A stretch of 56,914 nucleotides of DNA from Pseudomonas donghuensis (GTDB taxonomy: Bacteria > Pseudomonadota > Gammaproteobacteria > Pseudomonadales > Pseudomonadaceae): contig NZ_JH650778.1 in assembly GCF_000259195.1 (NCBI RefSeq), forward strand, positions 23,154 to 80,067, given 5' to 3'. Numbering within the stretch: the first letter of the stretch is position 1; every line of letters starts with the position of its first letter. The notes under the pieces were generated by a model that did not search any database, had not been told where the DNA came from, and saw nothing but the letters and a program-made list of their open reading frames with translations. The translations under genes were made by a program, and so were the position numbers. This document shows positions 35,897-43,222 of this stretch, one piece after another.

Positions 35897-36273
35897 GACT
35901 GCACCTCTTTGGCCGCTGGCAGCGGGCCCAGCCAATGGGTGATCAGTATCGCCAGCAAGGTCAGGCCACCGGCCAGGGGGCTGAAGAACATCGTGCGCAC
36001 CGGGTGGTCCGGCATCAGCCAGTAGATGATCAGCGCCACCAGCGCGGCATTGAGCATGAGTTTGTGCTTGAGCTGCGGCACATGGGCAATCACCAGGCTG
36101 AAGATCACCATCACGTCGAACACCAACCAGACAATGGCGCCAGACGCCACGCCGCGGGCGGTGAAGCCGCCGTAGACCTGCTTGTAGTAATCGACCCCGA
36201 TGTCGTTGAGCAGCAGGAACAGCAAACAGGCCAGCGCGTGCGCGACCAGGGCAATCAGCCAGCGGCGGGTCAT
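35893..36273 (-). CDS. Four-helix membrane protein
   Basis: 126 residues from MTRRWLIALVAHAL, with AAGGAAATG upstream and an ATGA overlap with the preceding gene. About four helices; the short polar loops have the pattern YYKQVYGGFTARGVA and MPDHPVRTMFFS shared with its paralogue at 33982-34371. Function unknown. Confidence 0.7.
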   Translation of the reverse strand: MTRRWLIALVAHALACLLFLLLNDIGVDYYKQVYGGFTARGVASGAIVWLVFDVMVIFSLVIAHVPQLKHKLMLNAALVALIIYWLMPDHPVRTMFFSPLAGGLTLLAILITHWLGPLPAAKEVQS

Positions 36274-36602
36274 CGGGCATTTCCTTGTAAGGCCTGGCAC
36301 CAACTGCGCACATCGTTCCTGTCGAAGCCGGGGCAGTTGTTGTCGCGGGCGATATAGCGATAGGGGTGCGCGGTTTCGTAGGTGAAGTGGTAGTAGTTGT
36401 GCTTATCCTGACCGTACAGCCAGTACGACGAGGAGCCCTGGGAAATCTGGTAGGGCTCGAAGGTCAGCATTGAGGACTCGGCGGGGATGAAGTTGTCAGG
36501 TTCCATCCATAGCAGCAGCGCGTTCCAGTACAACTGCGTGGTAACGCCTGGCAGCAGCAGGAGTACCAGCAACGCCAGAGCGAACCATCTGCCTTTGCTC
36601 AT
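36270..36602 (-). CDS. Small single-helix exported protein
   Basis: 110 residues. MSKGRWFALALLVLLLLPGV is an uncleaved-signal-type helix; the rest (YQISQGSSSYWLYGQDKHNY and onward) is likely periplasmic, with Cys90 and Cys102 possibly paired. It overlaps both neighbours by ATGA. No family recognised. Confidence 0.62.
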   Translation of the reverse strand: MSKGRWFALALLVLLLLPGVTTQLYWNALLLWMEPDNFIPAESSMLTFEPYQISQGSSSYWLYGQDKHNYYHFTYETAHPYRYIARDNNCPGFDRNDVRSWCQALQGNAR

Positions 36603-36817
36603 GCCGGTGGCAGGTTCGCGTAGTAGGAGCCCACCAGTTCCATGACCACCACGGTGGTCAGGCAAATGAACGTCAGCAGGCGATGCCAGAGCTGGTCACG
36701 CCAGCGCCGGTGCAGGCCGGTGAGTATCAATATCAGGCAGACAAAGGCCAGGCTGCCGAACAGGTTGCTGTCGGCGACACTCGCCAGGTAGTTGGGCAAG
36801 GTCAGACCGTCATACAT
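36599..36817 (-). CDS. Small two-helix membrane protein, first gene of the cluster
   Basis: 72 residues with two hydrophobic segments (LFGSLAFVCLILILTGL and LLTFICLTTVVVMELVGSYY). The ATG at 36817 is overlapped by the end of a 17-codon leader frame (36810-36863) that has a much better ribosome-binding site, so coupled translation is likely. Its stop overlaps the next ATG. Function unknown. Confidence 0.6.
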   Translation of the reverse strand: MYDGLTLPNYLASVADSNLFGSLAFVCLILILTGLHRRWRDQLWHRLLTFICLTTVVVMELVGSYYANLPPA

Positions 36818-36863
36818 GGCGTTGCCCTGCGCTAGCGGTTACTGCGAATCCTTCGATCTTCAT
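36810..36863 (-). CDS. 17-codon leader frame before the membrane cluster
   Basis: MKIEGFAVTASAGQRHV, from an ATG with the strong AGGGAGGG six bases upstream, ending in a TGA inside the first codons of the next gene. It may be a coupling leader peptide. Confidence 0.4.
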   Translation of the reverse strand: MKIEGFAVTASAGQRHV

Positions 36864-36910
36864 CACGGCCCTCCCTGGACACTTCCCCGTCCTTGCGACG
36901 GGGGCCGCGT

Positions 36911-36939
36911 ATGCTAGCCAGATGCCAGGGCGGCGGCAA
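36911..36939 (-). promoter_or_regulatory. Candidate promoter of the membrane cluster
   Basis: TTGCCG (36934-36939), a 17-base spacer and TAGCAT (36911-36916) on the minus strand, directly after the hupA terminator. A start near 36904 would give a short leader before the 17-codon frame. Confidence 0.45.
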
Positions 36940-36940
36940 T

Positions 36941-36974
36941 AAAAAACGGGCACCTTGTACGGTGCCCGTTTTTT
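36941..36974. terminator. hupA terminator, bidirectional form
   Basis: CGGGCACC / GGTGCCCG stem (36947-36954 and 36961-36968), loop TTGTAC, A6 before and T6 after. Confidence 0.93.
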
Positions 36975-36998
36975 ACTGCAATCGATCTGTGCGAGGCA

Positions 36999-37274
36999 TC
37001 ACGGATTGACGCTGTCCTTCAGGGATTTGCCTGGTTTGAAAGCAACGGTGTTGCTGGCCTTGATCTTGACCGGTTCGCCGGTTTGCGGGTTTTTACCAGT
37101 GCGGGCACCGCGGTGGCGCTGCAGGAAGGTACCGAAGCCGACCAGCGTCACGCTGTCCTTGCGATGCAGGGCGCCAGTGATTTCTTCGAGCACGGCGTTG
37201 AGCACGCGGTTAGCTTGCTCTTTGGTGAGATCGGCCTTTTCCGCAATGGCGGCGGCGAGTTCTGGTTTACGCAT
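36999..37274 (-). CDS. hupA: DNA-binding protein HU (HupA type)
   Basis: 91 residues. MRKPELAAAIAEKADLTKEQ, VGFGTFLQRHRGARTGKNPQ and AFKPGKSLKDSVN are the standard HU helices and beta arm. It packs and bends the nucleoid DNA. It is followed by the terminator at 36941-36974. The 188-base gap upstream to 37462 holds its promoter, which I cannot define with confidence. Confidence 0.96.
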   Translation of the reverse strand: MRKPELAAAIAEKADLTKEQANRVLNAVLEEITGALHRKDSVTLVGFGTFLQRHRGARTGKNPQTGEPVKIKASNTVAFKPGKSLKDSVNP

Positions 37275-37462
37275 AGTGAAGCCTCTTTGACGGTTTTTTT
37301 GTTGTTATGCCGTGCTGCTCTTCAAGAACAGCGCCCAAGGCACCGCAGGCTCTAAACTGCGGCAGACGGGAGTGAGAATGGCATGCCCTCAGGGGCCGCG
37401 CCAGTCTCTGGGCGGCCATTGTTGGGGCAAAGGCAGGGGAAATCCGACAGAACGCCGGTTAT

Positions 37463-38611
37463 TTACGCCATCAGCGCCGGAAGTTGCCGATTTAGAGCCA
37501 GCTTCTCCATGACCGCAGTGCCGGTCAGGGCATAGCCCAGCAACTGGCCGTCCGCATCGTGACAGAGCACCTTGAGGTCCGCACCCAGCCCTTCAACGCT
37601 CCACTGGCCTTCGCGGCCATGGGGCGGGGGCGAAACCACCAGCGGGCAGGCCGGGGTTTTCACCGTGACCGGCATCGGCCCATAGGCAACCGCTGTCGGG
37701 TTACCGGCCAGGGTTTGCGCCAATGCCCGGGCGCAGCTCATCAAGGGCATTACGTACAGCAGGTTGAGGCCATCGACTTCGGCGCAGTCGCCCAGGGCGA
37801 AGATATTGTCGTGAGAAGTGCGCATCTGACGGTCGACCACCACGCCGCGGTTGACCTGCAGCCCCGCTGCCGAGGCCAGGTCGATGCGTGGTCGCAGGCC
37901 GACCGCCGAAACCACCAGGTCGCAAGCGATCACGCTGCCGTCTGACAAGTGCGCCTCCAGGCCCTGCTCCAGCCGCTGCAGGCGGGTCAGCACCGGCCCC
38001 AGGTGGAAACGCACGCCCAGCCCCTCCAGGCCAAGCTGTACGGCGGCAGCGGCCGCCGGGTGCAGCAAGGTCGGCATGACCTGCTCGCACGGCGCCACCA
38101 GCGCGACCTGATAGCCGCCCAGGCTCATGTCATTGGCAAATTCACAACCAATCAAGCCGGCACCGAGGATCAGCACCCGTTGCTTGCCGGCTGCCGCGAC
38201 ACGGAAACGGGCGTAGTCTTCGAGGTCGTTGATCGGGAAAATCAGGTCGGCAGCGTCGCCTTCGACCGGCACCCGCACGGTTTCGGCGCCCCAGGCCAGG
38301 ATCAGGTCCCGATAGGGCACCTGCTCCTCGCCGATCCACAGGCGCTTGTGGCCGGGGTCGATGCCGCTGATGCGGGTGTGGGTGCGCACTTCGGCCTTGA
38401 GTTGCTCGGCCATGGCGCCGGGCTCGGCCATGCTCAGGCCGTCGGCATCCTTGTTCTTGGCAAAACCGGTGGAGAGCATCGGCTTGGAATAGGAGCGGCC
38501 GTCGTCGGCAGTGATCAGCAGCAACGGCGTTTCGCCGTCGAGCTTGCGAAATTCGCGGGCCAGGTTGTAACCCGCCAGACCTGTACCGACAATCACCACT
38601 GGAGCCGTCAT
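37463..38611 (-). CDS. rubB: Rubredoxin-NAD(+) reductase
   Basis: 382 residues. It has an N-terminal FAD motif VVIVGTGLAGYNLAREF, an NAD motif VLILGAGLIGCEFANDM, and the FAD-site IFALGDCAEVDGL. This is the AlkT/RubB type. It passes electrons from NADH to rubredoxin. AAGGAAAGC precedes the ATG at 38611. It sits 32 bases after the rubredoxin gene in one transcript. Confidence 0.92.
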   Translation of the reverse strand: MTAPVVIVGTGLAGYNLAREFRKLDGETPLLLITADDGRSYSKPMLSTGFAKNKDADGLSMAEPGAMAEQLKAEVRTHTRISGIDPGHKRLWIGEEQVPYRDLILAWGAETVRVPVEGDAADLIFPINDLEDYARFRVAAAGKQRVLILGAGLIGCEFANDMSLGGYQVALVAPCEQVMPTLLHPAAAAAVQLGLEGLGVRFHLGPVLTRLQRLEQGLEAHLSDGSVIACDLVVSAVGLRPRIDLASAAGLQVNRGVVVDRQMRTSHDNIFALGDCAEVDGLNLLYVMPLMSCARALAQTLAGNPTAVAYGPMPVTVKTPACPLVVSPPPHGREGQWSVEGLGADLKVLCHDADGQLLGYALTGTAVMEKLALNRQLPALMA

Positions 38612-38643
38612 GCGCTGCTTTCCTTGAATCTGTTTGGAGGGGA

Positions 38644-38811
38644 TCAGCCGATGGCGATCATTTCGAAGTCCATTTTGCCGACGCCGCAGTCCGGGCACAG
38701 CCAGTCTGCGGGTACGTCTTCCCACTTGGTCCCTGGAGCGATACCGTCATCCGGCCAGCCCTCGGCCTCATCGTAGATCAGGCCACAGACGATACATTGC
38801 CACTTTTTCAT
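38644..38811 (-). CDS. rubA: Rubredoxin
   Basis: 55 residues, the classic size. The two iron-binding pairs are CIVCG near the start and CPDCGVGK near the end. It carries electrons for hydroxylases or oxygen defence. Only one rubredoxin is seen here, whereas P. aeruginosa, as I recall, has two side by side. The start MKKWQCIVCG has GAGGAAGTG upstream. Confidence 0.96.
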   Translation of the reverse strand: MKKWQCIVCGLIYDEAEGWPDDGIAPGTKWEDVPADWLCPDCGVGKMDFEMIAIG

Positions 38812-38978
38812 TACGCACTTCCTCAAAGAACTCAGGCTTTGGAGTGGCCGCTCTGGTGAACATTACAATGGCGACCATCAAAGAGGGGCTTTGTACTGGA
38901 GCGAGGTGCCAGCATGCAAGCCGGATCGGGCAATCATGCTAAGCTCGGCGTCTCTCTGGCCTGTTATTCGATACCGCC

Positions 38979-39542
38979 GTGCCGTACGAAACATTGCAAG
39001 CGCCCGCTGCATTCTGGCTGCAGCACCCTGACGTGGCAGACAACACCCCGCCCGCGACCCTCGACTGGTTGTTCGACCAGGGCTCCCTGACCCGCCGCCT
39101 GATTCAATTATCCGCCGATCACTTTTCTGTTACACCTCTTTGCGAGGGTTGGCAGCGCTTGCGCGACGATGAATGCCTGGCCCTCGATCTGCCCCTGGGC
39201 AGCGAAGGCTGGGTGCGCGAGGTGTACCTGCGCGGCCATGGCCAGCCCTGGGTGTTTGCCCGCAGCGTGGCCGCGCGCAGCTCGCTGGAAAGCGGCGGCC
39301 TGGACCTGGCAGCACTGGGCAGCCGCTCACTGGGTGAACTGCTGTTCTGCGAAAAGGGATTTGCTCGGCGGCCCATCGAGGTCTGTCACTACCCACACGC
39401 CTGGCTGCCGGCGGAGCAACGCCATGAAGGCTTGTGGGGACGTCGCTCACGCTTCGACCGTGGCACCTTGAGCGTGCTGGTGGCTGAAGTGTTCTTGCCT
39501 ACGCTGTGGATTGCTGCCGATAAACCCTCGGAGAACCGCTGA
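38979..39542 (+). CDS. ubiC: Chorismate pyruvate-lyase
   Basis: 187 residues. WVREVYLRGHGQPWVFARSV and the C-terminal LWGRRSRFDRGTLSVLVAEV match UbiC. It makes 4-hydroxybenzoate from chorismate, the first committed step of ubiquinone synthesis. The start is a GTG with no clear ribosome-binding site. Its stop overlaps the ubiA start by one base (TGATG). Confidence 0.92.
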   Translation: MPYETLQAPAAFWLQHPDVADNTPPATLDWLFDQGSLTRRLIQLSADHFSVTPLCEGWQRLRDDECLALDLPLGSEGWVREVYLRGHGQPWVFARSVAARSSLESGGLDLAALGSRSLGELLFCEKGFARRPIEVCHYPHAWLPAEQRHEGLWGRRSRFDRGTLSVLVAEVFLPTLWIAADKPSENR

Positions 39543-40429
39543 TGTACCTGCAGCTGCTCAAGTCGTTCAATCGTCTGCATCCCCGGGCCTGGGACTTCAT
39601 CCAGCTGAGCCGGATGGACCGCCCGATCGGCATCTACCTGCTGCTGTGGCCGACCCTCTCGGCAGTCTGGATTGCCGCCAAGGGCACGCCGACCGTCGCC
39701 AACGTGCTGATTTTCACCCTCGGCGTGGTACTGATGCGTGCCGCAGGTTGCGCAATCAACGACTTTGCCGACCGCAAGGTCGATGGCCACGTCAAACGCA
39801 CCGCCGACCGTCCGCTGGCTGCTGGGCGGGTCAATGCCCGCGAGGCGCTGATTCTGTTTGCCACGCTGGTCGGGGTGAGCTTCTTGCTGGTGCTGTGCAC
39901 CAACGCCACCACGGTGTGGCTGTCGTTCGGTGCCGTGGCGCTGGCGGCCTGTTACCCGTTCATGAAGCGCTACACCTACTACCCACAGGTAGTACTGGGG
40001 GCGGCCTATTCCTGGGGCATCCCCATGGCCTTCACCGCCGCCACCGGCGAGCTGCCGGCCATTGCCTGGCTGCTGTACATCGCCAACCTGCTGTGGACCG
40101 TGGGTTACGACACCTACTACGCCATGGTCGACCGCGATGACGACCTCAAGATCGGGGTCAAATCCACTGCCATCCTGTTCGGCGAAGCCGATCGGGTGAT
40201 CATTCTGACCTTGCAGGTGCTGTCGCTGGGCTGCCTGCTGCTGGCCGGCAACCGCTTCGAACTGGGCGGCTGGTTCCACCTGGGGCTGGTGGCGGCGTTG
40301 CTGTGCTTTGCCTGGGAGTTCTGGTCAACGCGCAAGCTGGACCGCGAGTCGTGCTTCAAGGCCTTCCTGCACAACCACTGGGCGGGGCTGCTGATCTTTA
40401 TTGGCATCGTGCTGGATTACAGCTTCTGA
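39542..40429 (+). CDS. ubiA: 4-hydroxybenzoate octaprenyltransferase
   Basis: 295 residues, an integral membrane prenyltransferase. It has the two Asp-rich motifs: INDFADRKVDGHVKRTADRP and YAMVDRDDDLKIGVKSTAIL. It attaches the polyprenyl chain to 4-hydroxybenzoate. Translationally coupled to ubiC. Confidence 0.96.
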   Translation: MYLQLLKSFNRLHPRAWDFIQLSRMDRPIGIYLLLWPTLSAVWIAAKGTPTVANVLIFTLGVVLMRAAGCAINDFADRKVDGHVKRTADRPLAAGRVNAREALILFATLVGVSFLLVLCTNATTVWLSFGAVALAACYPFMKRYTYYPQVVLGAAYSWGIPMAFTAATGELPAIAWLLYIANLLWTVGYDTYYAMVDRDDDLKIGVKSTAILFGEADRVIILTLQVLSLGCLLLAGNRFELGGWFHLGLVAALLCFAWEFWSTRKLDRESCFKAFLHNHWAGLLIFIGIVLDYSF

Positions 40430-40435
40430 TTGTTT

Positions 40436-40477
40436 CGCGGGGCAAGCCTGCTCCTACAGGAGCCGGTTTACCCCGCG
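40436..40477. repeat. REP element after ubiA
   Basis: CGCGGGGCAAGCCTGCTCCT, then CAGGAGCCGGTTTACCCCGC and G, an imperfect palindrome of the family found elsewhere in the window. Confidence 0.82.
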
Positions 40478-40486
40478 ATGAAGCCA

Positions 40487-40861
40487 CTAGGGTTTGGCAA
40501 CGTGCCAGACATCTTTCATGCCATCGCCCATGGTATCCCCCGCCTTCTTGTCTTTAACGAAGGTATACAACGGCTTGCCGTCGTAGGCCCATTGCATCGA
40601 GCCGTCATCGCGCTTGATCTGCGTCCACTTGCCCTCGGCTTTTTCTCCTGCCTTGACCATCAATGGCGGCCAGTTTTTGGCACACTCGCCACTGCACATG
40701 GATGTGCCTCCGGTATCCTTGTCAAAGGTGTAAAGCGTCATGTCGGAATGATCGACCAGCATGCCGTTCTTCTCCATGGCATGATCAGCCAGAGCCACTC
40801 CCGGCAGCGCCAAGACAACTGCAGTGAATAGAGCCATCCAGTTCAGCGTATGTCGTGTCAT
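40487..40861 (-). CDS. Secreted 'repeat of unknown function' protein (PF03640-like)
   Basis: 124 residues with a signal peptide ending VALADHA. Two copies of a short repeat, MTLYTFDKDTGGTSMCSGEC and KPLYTFVKDKKAGDTMGDGM, match the Lipoprotein_15 (PF03640) pattern. Such proteins lie in the periplasm; function unknown. Start at 40861, which is inside a longer frame reaching 40954. Confidence 0.85.
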   Translation of the reverse strand: MTRHTLNWMALFTAVVLALPGVALADHAMEKNGMLVDHSDMTLYTFDKDTGGTSMCSGECAKNWPPLMVKAGEKAEGKWTQIKRDDGSMQWAYDGKPLYTFVKDKKAGDTMGDGMKDVWHVAKP

Positions 40862-40937
40862 TGGATTCACCGTAAAGCTCGGGAAAGGGAATTTAAGCCT
40901 AGCCCAGTAACAGAATGTTGCTGCAACGGCCCCCGAG

Positions 40938-40971
40938 CTGTCACACGACTGCAATAATTCCGTTATCTAAT
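40938..40971 (+). promoter_or_regulatory. Pho box and -10 of phoB
   Basis: CTGTCAC-ACGA-CTGCAAT (40938-40955) matches the PhoB-binding direct repeat (CTGTNAY, N4, CTGTNAY) with one mismatch. TCTAAT (40966-40971) follows after ten bases, the spacing seen in PhoB-activated promoters. This supports autoregulation of phoB-phoR. Confidence 0.75.
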
Positions 40972-41007
40972 GCGGGCCAAGACACCTTTAATGGAAGAGG
41001 TTTAAGC

Positions 41008-41697
41008 ATGGTTGGCAGAAACATTCTGATCGTTGACGACGAAGCGCCAATTCGCGAGATGATCGCCGTTGCATTGGAAATGGCCGGCTATGACTGCCTG
41101 GAAGCCGAGAATTCCCAGCAGGCCCATGCCATCATCGTCGACCGCAAACCCGATCTGATCCTGCTCGACTGGATGCTCCCGGGCACGTCCGGCATAGAAC
41201 TGGCCCGGCGTCTCAAGCGTGATGAGCTGACTGGCGACATCCCGATCATCATGCTCACCGCCAAGGGTGAGGAAGACAACAAGATCCAGGGCCTGGAAGT
41301 CGGTGCCGACGACTACATCACCAAGCCATTCTCGCCGCGCGAGCTGGTGGCCCGGCTCAAGGCCGTGCTGCGCCGCGCAGGCCCAAGCGATGGCGAGGCG
41401 CCGATCGAAGTCGGCGGCCTGCTGCTCGACCCGATCAGCCACCGGGTGACCATCGACGGCAAGCCGGCCGAAATGGGCCCGACCGAATACCGCCTGCTGC
41501 AGTTCTTCATGACCCACCAGGAACGCGCCTACACTCGTGGGCAGCTGCTGGATCAGGTCTGGGGCGGTAACGTCTATGTCGAAGAGCGCACCGTCGATGT
41601 GCATATCCGCCGCCTGCGCAAGGCGCTGGGTGATGCCTACGAAAATCTGGTACAAACCGTCCGCGGCACTGGATACCGCTTCTCTACCAAGAGTTGA
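41008..41697 (+). CDS. phoB: Phosphate response regulator PhoB
   Basis: 229 residues. The receiver has the phospho-acceptor Asp54 in LILLDWMLPGTSG and Lys in TKPFSPRELVARLK. The C-terminal winged helix has RAYTRGQLLDQVWGGNVYVE and VDVHIRRLRKAL. It activates Pho-box promoters when phosphate is scarce. AGAGGTTTAAGC precedes the ATG. Confidence 0.97.
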   Translation: MVGRNILIVDDEAPIREMIAVALEMAGYDCLEAENSQQAHAIIVDRKPDLILLDWMLPGTSGIELARRLKRDELTGDIPIIMLTAKGEEDNKIQGLEVGADDYITKPFSPRELVARLKAVLRRAGPSDGEAPIEVGGLLLDPISHRVTIDGKPAEMGPTEYRLLQFFMTHQERAYTRGQLLDQVWGGNVYVEERTVDVHIRRLRKALGDAYENLVQTVRGTGYRFSTKS

Positions 41698-41701
41698 GAA
41701 C

Positions 41702-41770
41702 GCTGCAAGCTGCAAGAAAGAGCAAAAGCAAACGCAGATCCGCTTCAACCTTGCAGCTTGTAGCTTGCAA
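41702..41770. repeat. GCAAGCTTCAAG-type repeat/hairpin between phoB and phoR
   Basis: AAGCTGCAAG (41707-41716) is exactly complementary to CTTGCAGCTT (41750-41759), each inside a longer run of GCTGCAAG-type heptamers. Related sequences lie at 47535-47633 and 48484-48560. Confidence 0.75.
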
Positions 41771-41798
41771 CGTGCGGCTGATCCGCTAAGGATCCCAA

Positions 41799-43109
41799 TT
41801 GAACCAGAACTGGCATGGCACCCTGATTCGCCACATGCTGTTGCTGATCACTGTCTGCCTGCTGGCCGGCCTGATCAGCGGCTACTATGGCTGGAGCCTG
41901 GCCCTGGGCCTGGCGATCTACCTGGGCTGGACCCTCAAGCAACTGCTGCGCCTGCACGAATGGCTGCGTCTGCACAAACCCGATGAAGCACCGCCCGACG
42001 GCTATGGCCTGTGGGGCGAGGTGTTCGACAGCATCTATCACCTGCAACGCCGCGACCAGCGCGTGCGCGGGCGCCTGCAGGCGGTGATCGACCGGGTGCA
42101 GGAGTCCACCGCCGCACTCAAGGATGCGGTGATCATGCTCGACAGCGATGGCAACCTGGAGTGGTGGAACCGCGCGGCGGAAACCCTGCTGGGCCTCAAG
42201 ACCCCACAGGACAGCGGCCAGCCAGTGACCAACCTGGTGCGCCACCCGCGTTTCAAGGAGTACTTCGAACAGGAGAACTACCTCGAACCACTGGAAATCC
42301 CCTCGCCGATCAATGACCGCATGCGTGTGCAGCTGCATATCACCCGCTATGGCAACAACGAGCACCTGATGCTGGTGCGCGATGTCACCCGCATCCATCA
42401 GCTGGAACAAATGCGCAAAGACTTCGTCGCCAACGTCTCCCACGAACTGCGCACGCCGCTGACGGTGATTGCCGGCTACCTGGAAACCCTGCTCGACAAC
42501 GTCGAAGAGGTGAACCCACGCTGGGTTCGCGCGCTGCAGCAGATGCAGCAGCAAGGCGGACGCATGCAGACCCTGCTCAATGACCTGCTGTTGCTGGCCA
42601 AGCTGGAAGCCACCGATTACCCCTCGGACAACCAGCCGGTGGCCGTCGATACCCTGTTGCAATCGATCAAGGGCGACGCCCAGGCGCTGTCCGGGCAACG
42701 CAACCAGCGCATCAGCCTGGAAGCCGAGCCGGGTATCCGCCTCAAGGGCAGCGAGGCGGAGCTGCGCAGCGCCTTCTCCAACCTGGTGTTCAATGCGGTC
42801 AAGTACACCCAGGATGAAGGCCAGATCCGCATCCGCTGGTGGGCCGACGAGCAAGGCGCGCACCTGAGCGTGCAGGACTCGGGCATCGGCATAGACCCCA
42901 AGCATTTGCCACGCCTGACCGAACGCTTCTACCGGGTCGACTCCAGCCGCGCCTCCAATACCGGCGGCACCGGCCTGGGCCTGGCAATCGTCAAGCATGT
43001 GCTGTTGCGCCATCGGGCGCGCCTGGAAATCAGCAGCGTGCCGGGCCATGGCAGCACCTTTACCTGCCATTTCGCCCCTGCCCAGATGGCGGTGCGCCAG
43101 GCCTCCTGA
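41799..43109 (+). CDS. phoR: Phosphate sensor kinase PhoR
   Basis: 436 residues. Two N-terminal helices without a large periplasmic part, a PAS-like region (about residues 100-195), His215 in FVANVSHELRTPLTVIAGY, and the ATP part with VFNAVKYT, DSGIGIDP and GGTGLGLAIVKHV. It senses phosphate through PstSCAB-PhoU and phosphorylates PhoB. The start TTG has AAGGATCCCAA before it. Confidence 0.95.
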   Translation: MNQNWHGTLIRHMLLLITVCLLAGLISGYYGWSLALGLAIYLGWTLKQLLRLHEWLRLHKPDEAPPDGYGLWGEVFDSIYHLQRRDQRVRGRLQAVIDRVQESTAALKDAVIMLDSDGNLEWWNRAAETLLGLKTPQDSGQPVTNLVRHPRFKEYFEQENYLEPLEIPSPINDRMRVQLHITRYGNNEHLMLVRDVTRIHQLEQMRKDFVANVSHELRTPLTVIAGYLETLLDNVEEVNPRWVRALQQMQQQGGRMQTLLNDLLLLAKLEATDYPSDNQPVAVDTLLQSIKGDAQALSGQRNQRISLEAEPGIRLKGSEAELRSAFSNLVFNAVKYTQDEGQIRIRWWADEQGAHLSVQDSGIGIDPKHLPRLTERFYRVDSSRASNTGGTGLGLAIVKHVLLRHRARLEISSVPGHGSTFTCHFAPAQMAVRQAS

Positions 43110-43132
43110 GCCGCCGCCCTTTAAATTTGCGC

Positions 43133-43175
43133 AGTCAGCCGCTACATTGGCTGACTCGCGCCAGCACGTGCTGGC
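43133..43175 (+). other. Two hairpins in the leader of the CorC/CNNM-type gene
   Basis: AGTCAGCC (43133-43140) pairs with GGCTGACT (43149-43156), and GCCAGCACGTGCTGGC (43160-43175) is a perfect 16-base palindrome. Both are 45-90 bases before the ATG. Neither has a clear T tract. Confidence 0.5.
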
Positions 43176-43222
43176 ATTGCTGTACTCCCTTTCTTAGAAG
43201 ACGGACCCCGTAAAACTCCATC

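Noticed and set aside
35366..36313. A 315-residue protein on the minus strand instead of the 176-residue one
   Set aside because: Its first 139 residues overlap the four-helix gene in another frame and have no helix or motif; the TTG at 35896 has a good ribosome-binding site.
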